Part shown: in pieces, positions 1-8,796 of the stretch
How positions within the stretch are numbered: the stretch's first letter is position 1
Layout: every line of letters begins with the position of its first letter
NCBI GenBank assembly: GCA_045542415.1
Contig: JAZQKZ010000042.1
Span: forward strand, 13,562 to 77,561
Source of the DNA: UMGS1958 sp045542415
Lineage (GTDB): Bacteria; Bacillota; Clostridia; UBA1381
DNA length: 64,000 bases
Direction: 5' to 3'
Made by a program: the position numbers and the translations under genes
The notes under the pieces: generated by a model
Told to the model about the DNA's origin: nothing
The model's database searches: none
What the model saw: the letters and a program-made list of their open reading frames with translations, nothing else

Positions 1-2392
1 CTCCGCTCTTTTTGAGCAGCAGCGTAAAATAACTTTCACTGTCATTGAGTCTGAGGAGTATATTATGTGTATTTACAACATCCTCAAAGTAAAAATCACC
101 CTCATAGAAAAATGCACCGTGAAGTGTTTCATTGAATTTCCGTGTAAGTGCGGTTCTTTTAGCTGTATTATCACGGAAAACAAGTGTCTTTGTCGGATTT
201 CCGCACCAATCCTGAACTACTTCCATCACACTGTCGCCGTTGCCTATTGTAAAATCACCATACTCATCAGTTACGGTTCTGAAGCTTACAAAATCCTCAA
301 AATCACCCGAAAAAGTCCTTGATTCAATTTTATCAAGTGCATCATATGCTGCCTTTAGTTCATCATATTTCTCTTTCAGCCCTGCATTATCCGCACTTGA
401 ACGTACAGCCTCCGCACTGTAAAGCACTGCTACAAGCGTACTCATACTTTCATAGGTATAATCCGCCTGACTCAAAGTGTATATATTTTCAATCAGTCTG
501 TCAAGCTCATATCCGTAATATATTTCCAGTCCGGAAATAGCTTCATTCAAGGCATTTATTGCCTCTTGTACCGCTTCTTTTCCACATTCAGGATTTGCAT
601 AAACCTCCTCAGCTGATTCTACAGCCCTCATAAGCGTCAAATAGCTGTCCATTGTATGCATTGACGAATCTGTCAGACGTGCTTCATCAATAGCCACACG
701 CAAATCGTACTTTTCATCAACAACAAGCTCCGACAAGGCATTTTTCAGCTTATACTCCGCCTCATCAACCTCTGCCTGCGGTGTATAAACCACTGCCGCA
801 CATTCCTGTGCCTCTTCAAGTGCTGTAAGCATATTGCTCCATGTTTCCTTGCTGTATCCGTATTTATCCATTCTCTGTGCCGAATAAATAACCTCACGCA
901 ATGCCGTTTTATCAGCCTTTTCCATGCCCTCATGCACTGCCAGACTTTCTGCATACTTTTCAAGCACAGTATAGCCGTCATCCGTTATTGTAAGAGAATC
1001 AAATATATTTGCATCAAGTCCGTAGCTTTCTTCTGCTGAATCAACAATTCCGTCATTATCACTGTCACGTTCCTTGGCACCGCCCGATACGGTTACAAAT
1101 CCGCCCACATCCGAAGGAGTATCTACAAGTCCGTATCCGCTTGTACTTCCCGTAGGTGCTGTTCCGTTTATAACGTGATTTATCACACGCTCGTCAATTG
1201 CATCACGTTTCAGAGATGCACCTGCATATTTCAACACCTCACCATATGCAGACATTGCATCATGCGTGATAAAAGGACATTCATCAAGATATTCATCATT
1301 TGCCTTCAAAACGCCGTCAACATAAATCCCGTCCGATATGCTTTCGCACCAGATCCAGTCTGTAACACCGCTGCCGGGATGTATTCCCTTATAGTTATCC
1401 GCAGTAATCTCCTTATTACCTTCCATTACATTGCCGCTTGCATATAAAGTAGTTGACCAACCGATTCTTCCCACACCGCCGCCGGTAGTACCGCCGTTTT
1501 CGGGCAATGATGTACTGTTCGAGATTGTTGCAGTAGGCGAATAAAAGCAATCATTGCGTTTCGAAGCAGGTCCCGGCTTATAATAATTGCCTATAAAATT
1601 CGCACGCGAACCATTTTCGCCGCCGTATGCCGATTGCGAACCCCAGTTATACATTACGTTATTACGAACATTTACAAGTCCCTCTGTATCGGGAGTATTG
1701 CCCTCAACATCAGCACCGGCACCTATTCTCGGATTTCTGCTTATATTGGAAGAAAACAAATTGTGGTGCCCGCCTGTATTGATTCCGCCCCATATGCCTC
1801 CATAACCATGAACTCCCTTTGAATGGGTAGCGTAGGTAAGTGCTTCAGAAATGATGCTCCACTGCACGGTCAGATTCCGTACATAAGTAAATGAAACACA
1901 CTCATCAACGCTCCATGAGAAACTGCAATGGTCTATCATTATATCTTTACATCTTGTCGCCCAGAGCGTATCTCCCTCAGACGTACCCTCTCCGCGTCTT
2001 ACTCGCAGATAACGCATGATAATATTATCACCGGAAATAAGAATACCCTCACCGTCAATACTTATACCCTCACCCGGGGCAGTCTGACCAAGTATTGTGA
2101 TGTTATCTTCATCTATTTTTATACGTTTGGTAATATTGATATTTCCGCCCACATCAAACACAATAAAGCGATTACCCTTTGACACTGCATCCCGGAACGA
2201 GCCGGCACCGCTGTCGTTGAGATTTGTTACATGGTAAATCTCAGGAGCCGCAGATGCCCTTGCACCTGTTGCCCACATACCGCCGCCCTCAGCATCAGGA
2301 AATGCCGGTATTTTATTTTCCGCACCAACAGAAGCGGTCACCATAACCAGTGCCGCTGCAATTGCGGCAATTGATAAAAACCGTTTTTTCAT
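1..2392 (-). CDS. Secreted pectate lyase, polysaccharide lyase family 1-like (3' end cut by the window edge)
   Basis: Open frame of 797 codons running off position 1; the start ATG at 2392 follows AAAGGAG. An N-terminal signal peptide (about residues 1-24, AIAAALVMVTASVGA) marks it as exported. Residues 28-430 read as a parallel beta-helix pectate lyase: FPDAEGGGMWATGARA near residue 31, DHCSFSWS at 154-161 and a RNPR motif at 219-222 matching the catalytic-arginine region of PL1 enzymes. A DSDNDGIVDS calcium-type segment follows, then at least three helical repeats of about 60 residues resembling FIVAR domains, then a non-catalytic C-terminal module that is incomplete. Family members cleave polygalacturonate by beta-elimination outside the cell. 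It lies 24 bases downstream of rimI with no visible promoter of its own. Family call is firm; exact substrate is not. Confidence 0.88.
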   Translation of the reverse strand, partial: MKKRFLSIAAIAAALVMVTASVGAENKIPAFPDAEGGGMWATGARASAAPEIYHVTNLNDSGAGSFRDAVSKGNRFIVFDVGGNINITKRIKIDEDNITILGQTAPGEGISIDGEGILISGDNIIMRYLRVRRGEGTSEGDTLWATRCKDIMIDHCSFSWSVDECVSFTYVRNLTVQWSIISEALTYATHSKGVHGYGGIWGGINTGGHHNLFSSNISRNPRIGAGADVEGNTPDTEGLVNVRNNVMYNWGSQSAYGGENGSRANFIGNYYKPGPASKRNDCFYSPTATISNSTSLPENGGTTGGGVGRIGWSTTLYASGNVMEGNKEITADNYKGIHPGSGVTDWIWCESISDGIYVDGVLKANDEYLDECPFITHDAMSAYGEVLKYAGASLKRDAIDERVINHVINGTAPTGSTSGYGLVDTPSDVGGFVTVSGGAKERDSDNDGIVDSAEESYGLDANIFDSLTITDDGYTVLEKYAESLAVHEGMEKADKTALREVIYSAQRMDKYGYSKETWSNMLTALEEAQECAAVVYTPQAEVDEAEYKLKNALSELVVDEKYDLRVAIDEARLTDSSMHTMDSYLTLMRAVESAEEVYANPECGKEAVQEAINALNEAISGLEIYYGYELDRLIENIYTLSQADYTYESMSTLVAVLYSAEAVRSSADNAGLKEKYDELKAAYDALDKIESRTFSGDFEDFVSFRTVTDEYGDFTIGNGDSVMEVVQDWCGNPTKTLVFRDNTAKRTALTRKFNETLHGAFFYEGDFYFEDVVNTHNILLRLNDSESYFTLLLKKSG

Positions 2393-2416
2393 GGCATTTC
2401 TCCTTTTTTTACAGCA

Positions 2417-2854
2417 TCAAAGCATCTTTGTCATTATCAAGGCATCCTCCCTGTTGTCACTGTAGTATGCCTTTCTTGCACCAAGCACCTCAAAGCCATA
2501 TTTTTCATACAGACCTTGTGCCGCAATATTGGAACGCCGTACCTCAAGCGTAAGAAGCTCCAGGTTCATGCTTTTTGCCTTGCGAATCATTTCTTCAATC
2601 AGTCGGCTGCCTATATGCTGCCTACGATAATCCGCATCTACAGCAACATTGGTAATATCTCCCGAACCGCATACTTCCCAGAAGCCGGCATAGCCTACAA
2701 CTTTGTCGCCGTCACGGGCAATCAAATAATTGGCATTTTCATTTTTCAGTTCATTATTAAATGACTTTTCCGACCAGGGAATCGCAAAGCACCGTTTGTC
2801 AAGCTCCGCAAGCTTCGGCGGATCATCATCCCGAATTTCATCTATCGTTATCAT
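2417..2854 (-). CDS. rimI: Ribosomal-protein-alanine N-acetyltransferase RimI-like (GNAT)
   Basis: A 145-residue single-domain GNAT protein, the usual length for RimI. It opens with the family-typical IDEIRDDDPPKLAELDKRCF and IPWSEKSF. The acetyl-CoA loop region is RRQHIGSRLIEEM, followed by LEVRRSNIAAQGLYEKYGF and the YY..NREDALIMTK ending common to RimI. The start follows GGGAG. RimI acetylates the N-terminal alanine of ribosomal protein S18; relatives modify other proteins, so the target is inferred. In Firmicutes rimI usually sits with tsaB and tsaD. Here it follows another t6A gene (tsaC/sua5) and ywlE, so the genomic theme is kept though tsaB and tsaD are absent from the window. Confidence 0.88.
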   Translation of the reverse strand: MITIDEIRDDDPPKLAELDKRCFAIPWSEKSFNNELKNENANYLIARDGDKVVGYAGFWEVCGSGDITNVAVDADYRRQHIGSRLIEEMIRKAKSMNLELLTLEVRRSNIAAQGLYEKYGFEVLGARKAYYSDNREDALIMTKML

Positions 2855-2888
2855 AGCAATCTCCCAAGAATAACAAAGCGTGTTTTAA

Positions 2889-3332
2889 TTATCCCATCAT
2901 GTCGGCAAATTTCTCTGCCGCATCCACCATCATATCATAAATCTCTTCTGCCGTTTCACGGTATTCTTCAAAATCACCGCCATACGGGTCAGAAATATCT
3001 GCGTCATTTCCCGAAAACTCACCAAGAGTAAATACCTTTTCGGGTGCAAGCTGGGAAATCATCATTTTCTGTCCGTATGTCATTGTGAGTATAAGGTCAG
3101 CCTCCTCAACATCCCTTTCACGGAGCTGATATGACTTATGTTCTGCAATGTCAATACCGTAATCACGCATTACAGCAACGGCATTTTCACTTGCAGCGTC
3201 TCCCTCTGCCGCCATTATACCTGCACTCTCAATAGCCATTCCCATGTCATTGTCTGATGCAATTTTTCTCATAATTGCCGCCGCCATAGGTGAACGGCAT
3301 GTATTTCCTGTACATACAAATATAACTCTCAT
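2889..3332 (-). CDS. ywlE: Low-molecular-weight phosphatase, probable protein-arginine phosphatase (YwlE-like)
   Basis: 147 residues, the standard LMW-PTP size. The P-loop near the N-terminus is CTGNTCRSPMA (Cys-x5-Arg), and the C-terminal acid loop is SDPYGGD. A threonine follows the Asn in the P-loop, as in Bacillus YwlE, where it favours phospho-arginine over phospho-tyrosine. The gene directly follows sua5/ywlC, the same order as ywlC-ywlE in Bacillus, with SD GGAGGGG. YwlE reverses protein-arginine phosphorylation by McsB; no mcsB lies in this window, so the arginine specificity is inferred from the P-loop and synteny. Confidence 0.85.
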   Translation of the reverse strand: MRVIFVCTGNTCRSPMAAAIMRKIASDNDMGMAIESAGIMAAEGDAASENAVAVMRDYGIDIAEHKSYQLRERDVEEADLILTMTYGQKMMISQLAPEKVFTLGEFSGNDADISDPYGGDFEEYRETAEEIYDMMVDAAEKFADMMG

Positions 3333-3359
3333 TTTCCCCTCCGGATTTATCCGAAAAAT

Positions 3360-4394
3360 TTATACATGAATCACATTTCCGCCGGCACTCTTGTACAGAC
3401 GGTTCTTTATTGCCAGATCCATTCCGTCACGCTCGCAGAACTCTGCAAACACTATATCAACACCAAGCTTATCAAACTCACGCAAATCAGCAAACAGATC
3501 ATGTGCATATCCGCAGCTTCCTGCCGCTGTGCTGATGACAATTACATCATCATATTTGCTTCCGTACATGGTCAATGCTCCGACAATCTTTCCTTTATTC
3601 TCTGCCGCAAGCTCACGGATTTTTTCCTGAACCGCTTCTTTTTCACCCTCTACAACAACCACCTGGGCCTCAGGTGCATAATGCCTGTATTTCATTCCCG
3701 GACATCTCGGCTTTGCATCTGCCGAGAGTACCTTTAAAATATATTCGTCCAGTTGGGTATCGGGGCATATTTCCCTCAGCATTTTCAGCGTTATTCCGCC
3801 CGGTCTTAATATCACCGGATACTCTCCCGTTGCATCAACTATAGTTGATTCCACACCGACATCACAGCTTCCGCCGTCAATAATACAATCTATTCTTCCC
3901 GACATATCATCGATAACATGCTCTGCTCTTGTGGGACTCGGTTTTCCCGAAATATTTGCACTCGGTGCCGCCACCGGTACTCCCGAACCTGAAATCAGCC
4001 CGCACGCTACGGGATTTGACGGAAAGCGTATCCCTACGCTGTCCATCCCTGCCGTTACGGTATCAGGAATACATGCTTCTTTTTTTAATATAAGCGTCAG
4101 CGGTCCCGGCATGAATTTGTCAATCAGCTTCTGAGCATATGCAGGTCTGTCCTTTGTCAGCTGTGCTATCTGTTCCTTTGAGGACACATGCACTATAAGC
4201 GGATTATCAGACGGTCTGCCCTTTGCCGCATATATTTTTGAAGCAGCTTCTGTATCAAACGCAGAAGCTCCAAGCCCATACACCGTCTCCGTCGGAAATG
4301 CCACCAAGCCGCCGCCGGCAATTATTTTGCCCGCCTCCGCAAGTGCCGTTTCATCTATACGGTCCGGATTTATCTTGATTATCTTTGTATCCAT
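3360..4394 (-). CDS. tsaC: L-threonylcarbamoyladenylate synthase, Sua5/YwlC type
   Basis: About 344 residues: an N-terminal YrdC domain (GGLVAFPTETVYGLGASA, KGRPSDNPLIVHV, PTRAEHV, then a DGG..VGVESTIVD segment) followed by a linker and a C-terminal Sua5 domain containing PGMKYRHYAP. This two-domain layout is Sua5 rather than the short TsaC. It makes threonylcarbamoyl-AMP from threonine, bicarbonate and ATP for the t6A37 modification of ANN-decoding tRNAs. The ATG at 4394 is chosen because GGAG lies six bases upstream; the in-frame TTG 12 bases earlier has no such site. It starts 13 bases after the stop of the membrane-protein gene before it. Confidence 0.93.
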   Translation of the reverse strand: MDTKIIKINPDRIDETALAEAGKIIAGGGLVAFPTETVYGLGASAFDTEAASKIYAAKGRPSDNPLIVHVSSKEQIAQLTKDRPAYAQKLIDKFMPGPLTLILKKEACIPDTVTAGMDSVGIRFPSNPVACGLISGSGVPVAAPSANISGKPSPTRAEHVIDDMSGRIDCIIDGGSCDVGVESTIVDATGEYPVILRPGGITLKMLREICPDTQLDEYILKVLSADAKPRCPGMKYRHYAPEAQVVVVEGEKEAVQEKIRELAAENKGKIVGALTMYGSKYDDVIVISTAAGSCGYAHDLFADLREFDKLGVDIVFAEFCERDGMDLAIKNRLYKSAGGNVIHV

Positions 4395-4407
4395 TTCATT
4401 CTCCAAG

Positions 4408-6489
4408 TCACTGTTCCTTGCGTACCTTTATCACAGGACGCACTCCCATTTCATTAGATACGTCTGTATGCAGTATGAATCCGTCATCATTCATATAGCG
4501 CTCCATATAGTCATTTGCCGCATACGGGCATAATATCCAGCTCTCGCCGTTTACGCTTATATCACTGAGAATATCAAGAGTAGGCAAAAACACCTTGTCC
4601 TCAAGATAATAGTGATATGCCGTTTCTGACAAGTCACCCACCTGTTCACGGGTGAAATTCCAGAAATGCGTATGATTTCCGGCAACTGCAAGCCCCTTAT
4701 CGTTATACGAGAGCAGCAGCTCATTTTCCAGCGGAACAATCCGTGCCATATCTTCATCACTGAATTCCGCAAGAAAATCACGGTTGAGCCATCTTCTCAC
4801 ATCAGAGGTTTCCCATTTGTTGTTTTGATCATCAAACTGCATTTGTACTATATTCTTTTTCGCCACAAGAAGATATGTTCCGTCGGTATATTCCGCCGCA
4901 ATCTCCCACGCCACAGGCTTTCCCTCATAGCTTCCGAAAAGCACCGCACGTCCCGGCATTTTTACATAGAACGAGGCTGTCACAATCGCTACCGTTACAA
5001 GCGAAATTGCAACATTCTTCCTCTTCATCGTAAACATTCCTATAACAAGCGTCATAAGAAGTATATCGTTACAGTGGATAAACAGGAACATATGCTTCTG
5101 CAAGTCCGCCTCACCGTTTGCCACCATAGGCAGTATCAGATTTATCCACAGTCCTAGTATGAGAATATTTATTCCCACCATCATATACAGACGTCTGTTT
5201 TCTTCCTTATTTCGCCGTGCAATATAGAATATATCAAGAAGTATGATATAAATTGAAAGCAGCGCAAACACCGAAAAAATCACAAATGGGCTATACATGA
5301 ATTTCAGTGCCACTCGCACCTTGCTCCAGCCGCTATACTTGTCGGTAAGCGTCATTTTTGTATCCGCCATATTTCCCAGATTGGGCGGTCTTATATATGC
5401 CGTGTTCTTTATCGCTGTACTCAGCTTATCAAACAGCCTGACAGGATGATTGATATAAAACATCAGCAAGTCAAGCTTTGATACCTCTTCGTAAAAATCA
5501 CGTCTGAACTCGTCTGTATTTCTGTCAATCGGATACTCCGACTCATCCATATATGCATGTGTATCCTTTAACACCGCATACTTACTGTCAACACCCAATT
5601 CTTCAAGGTCAGCTGCTGCATCATCACTGTTCTTGACTACTCCGAAAAACACAGACTGATACGTTGTATCCTGCTGCATCCAGTCAGGAATTGACACATA
5701 CAGCTGTATCATAAGCACCACCGAAACAAGCGCTGATATTATAACCGTTCTTCTGAACCTTGTATCCTTTCTCAAAATCATAATTACAATTGCCATAAGG
5801 CTTATGATTATTGAATACGGTACATTTGCAAGCTTTGAGCCTGCGAAGAAATACAGCGAGATATAAAAATATATCGCCTTGGGTATAGTGGGATTTTTGT
5901 AAATCATAAGTCCCACCGATAAGAGCATCATCAGTGCTACATATTGCAGAGGTTCGCCGTAAAACGAATTAAAGTACAACAAATAGCCGGCATCGCAGAA
6001 TACCCATAGGAACATCACCAGCACCGCAAGCTTTATCTGCCATTTCATTTGGGCAAAAAATGTAAATATTCCCCATGCTGCCATTGACAGTAAAAATATA
6101 TATAAGCCTGCGAGCCATGCAATATTATATGCTGTCTCTTCCCTGCCTGAATGCAGATTATCCCACAAATTCAGCAGCTTTGACAGCTTGATAAATATAA
6201 AATGCGGCGAGGAATAAATCTCTCCGTCTTTATTGGTTTCAAGAACCGACATTGACTTTGTGAAGAAATTATTTCCTTCAACCTTCATCCTGTAGTCCTG
6301 TTTGAACAGATAGTAGTAGTCCGTATCGTTTTCATATTCCAGATTGTTTGCCATAAGCACTCGTCTGAAATCACCGTTATCGGACAAGCCTACGTTATCG
6401 CCGAGATAGAGTACTGCAAAGCTGAGTATAAAAACCAGCAACGCACCTATCGCAGGATACACTCTGTCTTTTAAGCTTGTTTTTTGCAA
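4408..6489 (-). CDS. Polytopic membrane protein with a C-terminal DUF6273-like domain
   Basis: Roughly 693 residues. About ten hydrophobic segments fill residues 1-525. The extracytoplasmic stretch after the first membrane span (LSDNGDFRR) and the general plan resemble membrane glycosyltransferase-like proteins of Firmicutes (WsfD type), but no catalytic motif is certain. Residues about 535-693 form a soluble tail resembling DUF6273: WETSDVRRWLN, FLAEFSDEDMARIV, then GVRPVIKVR at the end. The start is taken as TTG at 6489 with GGAG seven bases upstream. The in-frame ATG at 6528 lies inside the hairpin that ends the preceding S1 gene and has no ribosome site. Function unknown; cell-envelope glycan work is only a guess. 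Confidence 0.6.
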   Translation of the reverse strand: MQKTSLKDRVYPAIGALLVFILSFAVLYLGDNVGLSDNGDFRRVLMANNLEYENDTDYYYLFKQDYRMKVEGNNFFTKSMSVLETNKDGEIYSSPHFIFIKLSKLLNLWDNLHSGREETAYNIAWLAGLYIFLLSMAAWGIFTFFAQMKWQIKLAVLVMFLWVFCDAGYLLYFNSFYGEPLQYVALMMLLSVGLMIYKNPTIPKAIYFYISLYFFAGSKLANVPYSIIISLMAIVIMILRKDTRFRRTVIISALVSVVLMIQLYVSIPDWMQQDTTYQSVFFGVVKNSDDAAADLEELGVDSKYAVLKDTHAYMDESEYPIDRNTDEFRRDFYEEVSKLDLLMFYINHPVRLFDKLSTAIKNTAYIRPPNLGNMADTKMTLTDKYSGWSKVRVALKFMYSPFVIFSVFALLSIYIILLDIFYIARRNKEENRRLYMMVGINILILGLWINLILPMVANGEADLQKHMFLFIHCNDILLMTLVIGMFTMKRKNVAISLVTVAIVTASFYVKMPGRAVLFGSYEGKPVAWEIAAEYTDGTYLLVAKKNIVQMQFDDQNNKWETSDVRRWLNRDFLAEFSDEDMARIVPLENELLLSYNDKGLAVAGNHTHFWNFTREQVGDLSETAYHYYLEDKVFLPTLDILSDISVNGESWILCPYAANDYMERYMNDDGFILHTDVSNEMGVRPVIKVRKEQ

Positions 6490-6514
6490 ATTATCACTCC
6501 AAAAAAAGTTTAAA

Positions 6515-6539
6515 GGCGGAAACAACATACATTTCCGCC
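6515..6539 (-). terminator. Intrinsic terminator after the S1 gene
   Basis: Perfect 8-bp stem GGCGGAAA/TTTCCGCC with a 9-base loop, followed on the minus strand by TTTAAACTTTTTTT. It separates the yab/divIC unit from the membrane-protein gene. Confidence 0.75.
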
Positions 6540-6564
6540 CCGGTTGTTACCTATTTAAAATCAG

Positions 6565-7011
6565 TTAACGGCTGCCCTTTCTGCTGTAGCCGCCGGAACG
6601 TTTTGATTCAGCGTTTCGCTTGAGAGTTTGCATTTTCTCGTCACTGTCCTGCTTGAATCTTAACAGCTTTTCCTCAAATGACAGCTCCTCATCATTCCTT
6701 GCAAACAAATCACCGTCAGCCGGCCTTACAGGCTTCTTTACACTGACCTCACGCTTTTTTTCTTTTTTATACACAGGAGTCTCGGCAGCCTGCCTGATCG
6801 AAAGATTCACTCTTCCCTTATCATCAATTCCAATAACCTTTACTCTTACCTTGTCTCCAATTTTCACAACATCCGAAATATTGCTGACAAAATCCTTTGA
6901 AATCTCTGAAATATGTACTAATCCTGTCTGATCCTCACCAAATCCGACAAATACTCCAAAAGGCATTATGCGTATTATTTTACCCTCTGTAACTGCTCCT
7001 GTTTCTAACAT
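6565..7011 (-). CDS. yabR: S1-domain RNA-binding protein (YabR-like)
   Basis: 148 residues. An S1/OB domain fills residues 1-75 (GAVTEGKIIRIMPFGVFVGF, GLVHISEIS, VKIGDKVRVKVIGID, KGRVNLSIRQA). A basic, low-complexity tail rich in Lys and Arg follows. Position immediately after divIC matches yabR of Bacillus. Such proteins bind RNA or the ribosome; a precise role is not established. The tail (RSGGYSRKGSR) probably adds nucleic-acid affinity. Confidence 0.82.
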   Translation of the reverse strand: MLETGAVTEGKIIRIMPFGVFVGFGEDQTGLVHISEISKDFVSNISDVVKIGDKVRVKVIGIDDKGRVNLSIRQAAETPVYKKEKKREVSVKKPVRPADGDLFARNDEELSFEEKLLRFKQDSDEKMQTLKRNAESKRSGGYSRKGSR

Positions 7012-7024
7012 TCTTTATCTCCAA

Positions 7025-7345
7025 TTACTCTGATACGTCTATAAATATTTTCGAGTTATTTTTCACAAGACCGAGCTTATCACTCGCTATCTTCTCGATA
7101 TATTCATCCGTATCAACCTTGTCCTTAAGTTCCTCTACCTCATTTTGCCTGTTCTGTTCATATTCTATACAATCCGCAAGATACTGTGCATATTCTTTAT
7201 TCTCAAGTATCTGAGGAATCTGCATAAGTCCCTTAAAAATCATCGCAAACACCAGCACAACGACTACTGTTACGGTAATCGGACGTATATTCTTCTTTAC
7301 CTTTCTGAGCGTCCGCCCCAGAAATATATCTATTTTCTTCAGCAT
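7025..7345 (-). CDS. divIC: Septum formation initiator, DivIC/FtsB family
   Basis: 106 residues from ATG 7345, which has GGGGAGG seven bases upstream. A basic cytoplasmic N-terminus (LGRTLRKVKKNIRP) is followed by one membrane span (TVTVVVVLVFAMIF), then an extracytoplasmic coiled coil (YIEKIASDKLGLVKNN at its end). The family forms the FtsL-DivIB-DivIC divisome subcomplex that controls septal peptidoglycan synthesis. It lies between yabQ and yabR as in Bacillus. Its first 113 bases overlap the out-of-frame 3' end of yabQ. Confidence 0.85.
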   Translation of the reverse strand: MLKKIDIFLGRTLRKVKKNIRPITVTVVVVLVFAMIFKGLMQIPQILENKEYAQYLADCIEYEQNRQNEVEELKDKVDTDEYIEKIASDKLGLVKNNSKIFIDVSE

Positions 7346-7769
7346 CCGTATCCTCCCCGCCGCCGGGAGCCTTGAGTGCTCCGTTTTTTGCATATAAACC
7401 TACACATATCATTTTATACAAAAAACGTGCCGGTGTCAAGAGTATTTTAAAAATAAAACCGAGAATTTTTAAAATATTTTCAAATATTACATACAGCACC
7501 CTTAAAACAAGCCGTCTTGCCGTTAAAGCGTACAAAACGGCACCTGCAAGCATGCAGAGAAAAACATATAATCTGACCTCTCCTCCTGCCGCAAACAGCA
7601 CCGCATACCATATTATCACAGCAAATGACAGCGGCGAAAGAAAATCAATCACTGCACCTATAACACCCGATACACCTGCCGCCTCGTGCAGCACAAAAAA
7701 CACATCCCATGCCACAACCGCACAAATACCGCCAAGTGCCAGCCACAGCACAAGCTCCGCACCGTACAT
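7233..7769 (-). CDS. yabQ: Spore cortex biosynthesis protein YabQ
   Basis: 178 residues with about four to five hydrophobic segments in the first 125 residues, followed by a hydrophilic tail. YabQ is a forespore outer-membrane protein needed for cortex formation in Bacillus. The call rests on size, topology and the yabP-yabQ-divIC order. It starts on the last base of yabP. The tail from about residue 140 (GGGEDTDAEENRYIS onward) is read out of frame through the start of divIC, so the C-terminus may be non-conserved. Confidence 0.75.
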   Translation of the reverse strand: MYGAELVLWLALGGICAVVAWDVFFVLHEAAGVSGVIGAVIDFLSPLSFAVIIWYAVLFAAGGEVRLYVFLCMLAGAVLYALTARRLVLRVLYVIFENILKILGFIFKILLTPARFLYKMICVGLYAKNGALKAPGGGEDTDAEENRYISGADAQKGKEEYTSDYRNSSRCAGVCDDF

Positions 7770-8053
7770 TACTTAAACAGTCCCGTAAGCACACCCTCAC
7801 GCCTGCCCCTGTTGCTGTACTCGCATAACTTCACCTCTCCTGACATTTTAAGCTCGCCGCTGTCTGTATTAAGAGCATTCACATTGAGCTTTTTACCCTT
7901 TACGGTAAGTACACCCATATTAGTTACTATTTCTATCTTATCCTCCGAAAACTCCGAGACATCCATAACTCCGGTAACACACATTTTATTCCTTGCCTCT
8001 ATCGTAATGCTGTGATTTCCCGATACGGGAACACTTTTTCTGTTATCCGCCAT
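7769..8053 (-). CDS. yabP: Sporulation protein YabP
   Basis: 94 residues from ATG 8053 (AAGGAAG upstream). Typical YabP/YqfC pattern: HSITIEARNKMCVTGVMDV, SEFSEDKIEIVTNMGVLTVKG, LNVNALNTDSGELKMSGEV. YabP is needed with YabQ for spore coat and cortex assembly around the forespore. Its presence supports a spore-forming lineage, though no spore has been shown. It is the first gene of the unit yabP-yabQ-divIC-yabR. Confidence 0.87.
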   Translation of the reverse strand: MADNRKSVPVSGNHSITIEARNKMCVTGVMDVSEFSEDKIEIVTNMGVLTVKGKKLNVNALNTDSGELKMSGEVKLCEYSNRGRREGVLTGLFK

Positions 8054-8126
8054 TTCTCTGCTTCCTTTCACTCAAATAATTTACAATTAATTTATATGCA
8101 AAAATCCGCAGCTTATCACAAAAAAA

Positions 8127-8155
8127 ATAAAGCCGCCGCAAGCGACAGCTTTATT
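8127..8155 (-). terminator. Intrinsic terminator after rqcP
   Basis: Stem AATAAAGC/GCTTTATT extended by a G+C core and followed on the minus strand by TTTTTTTT. It ends the hup-rqcP transcript before yabP. Confidence 0.75.
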
Positions 8156-8162
8156 AAATTGC

Positions 8163-8402
8163 TTAAATAGCCTCATAGAGCGATGCTGCGTCCTGCTTTA
8201 ATACATGCTCGGCAATTGCTTTCACACGCACCTTAATAACACGCTCGCCCATTGTTATCTCAATGACATCATTCTCTTTCACATCATACGATGCCTTGAC
8301 AACACGACCGTTGACTGTAATTCGTCCCTGGTCACATGCCTCGTTGGCAACCGCACGGCGCTTTATGAGCCTTGATACCTTGAGGTATTTGTCAATTCTC
8401 AT
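8163..8402 (-). CDS. rqcP: S4-domain ribosome quality control protein RqcP (YabO)
   Basis: 79 residues, essentially one S4 RNA-binding domain: MRIDKYLKVSRLIKRRAVAN, GRITVNGRVVKASYDVK, DVIEITMG. This matches RqcP/YabO. RqcP works with RqcH on stalled 50S-peptidyl-tRNA complexes to add C-terminal alanine tails. It abuts the stop codon of hup and shares its transcript, an arrangement common in Firmicutes. Confidence 0.88.
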   Translation of the reverse strand: MRIDKYLKVSRLIKRRAVANEACDQGRITVNGRVVKASYDVKENDVIEITMGERVIKVRVKAIAEHVLKQDAASLYEAI

Positions 8403-8678
8403 TTACGCGTTTACAGCGTCCTTGAGAGCCTTACCAGCCTTGAATGCCGGTACGTTTGAAGCAGCGATCTTAATCTTCTCGCCTGTTCTCGGGTTCTTAC
8501 CCTCTCTTGCCTCTCTGCGTCTAACCTCGAATGTACCGAAGCCAACGAGCTGTACCTTCTCGCCATCCTTAAGAGCTGCTGCAATTGAATCGATAACTGC
8601 TGCTACTGCCTTTTCTGCATCCTTCTTTGTTAACTCAGCTGACTGAGCAACTGCTGCTACTAATTCTGTCTTATTCAT
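8403..8678 (-). CDS. hup: HU family DNA-binding protein
   Basis: 91 residues, standard HU length. MNKTELVAAVAQSAELTKKD opens it, the GFGTFEVRRREAREGKNPRTG beta-arm segment lies mid-protein, and the end is VPAFKAGKALKDAVN. It is a nucleoid protein that binds and bends DNA as a homodimer. ATG 8678 has GGAGG five bases upstream. A strong promoter (8768-8796) drives it. Confidence 0.96.
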   Translation of the reverse strand: MNKTELVAAVAQSAELTKKDAEKAVAAVIDSIAAALKDGEKVQLVGFGTFEVRRREAREGKNPRTGEKIKIAASNVPAFKAGKALKDAVNA

Positions 8679-8767
8679 AATATCCTCCATTTCTGTGCCT
8701 TTAGCACATGTACAATATAAATATTACCGTTTTACGGCAATTACATACGGTTTTTCTACCTTTAAAC

Positions 8768-8796
8768 ATTCTAATACATAAATCGTATTATGTCAA
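8768..8796 (-). promoter_or_regulatory. hup promoter
   Basis: Minus strand TTGACA, 17-base spacer, TAGAAT, about 90 bases before the hup start. The leader contains a small ATTGCCGT/ACGGTAAT hairpin near 8723-8742. Confidence 0.8.
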
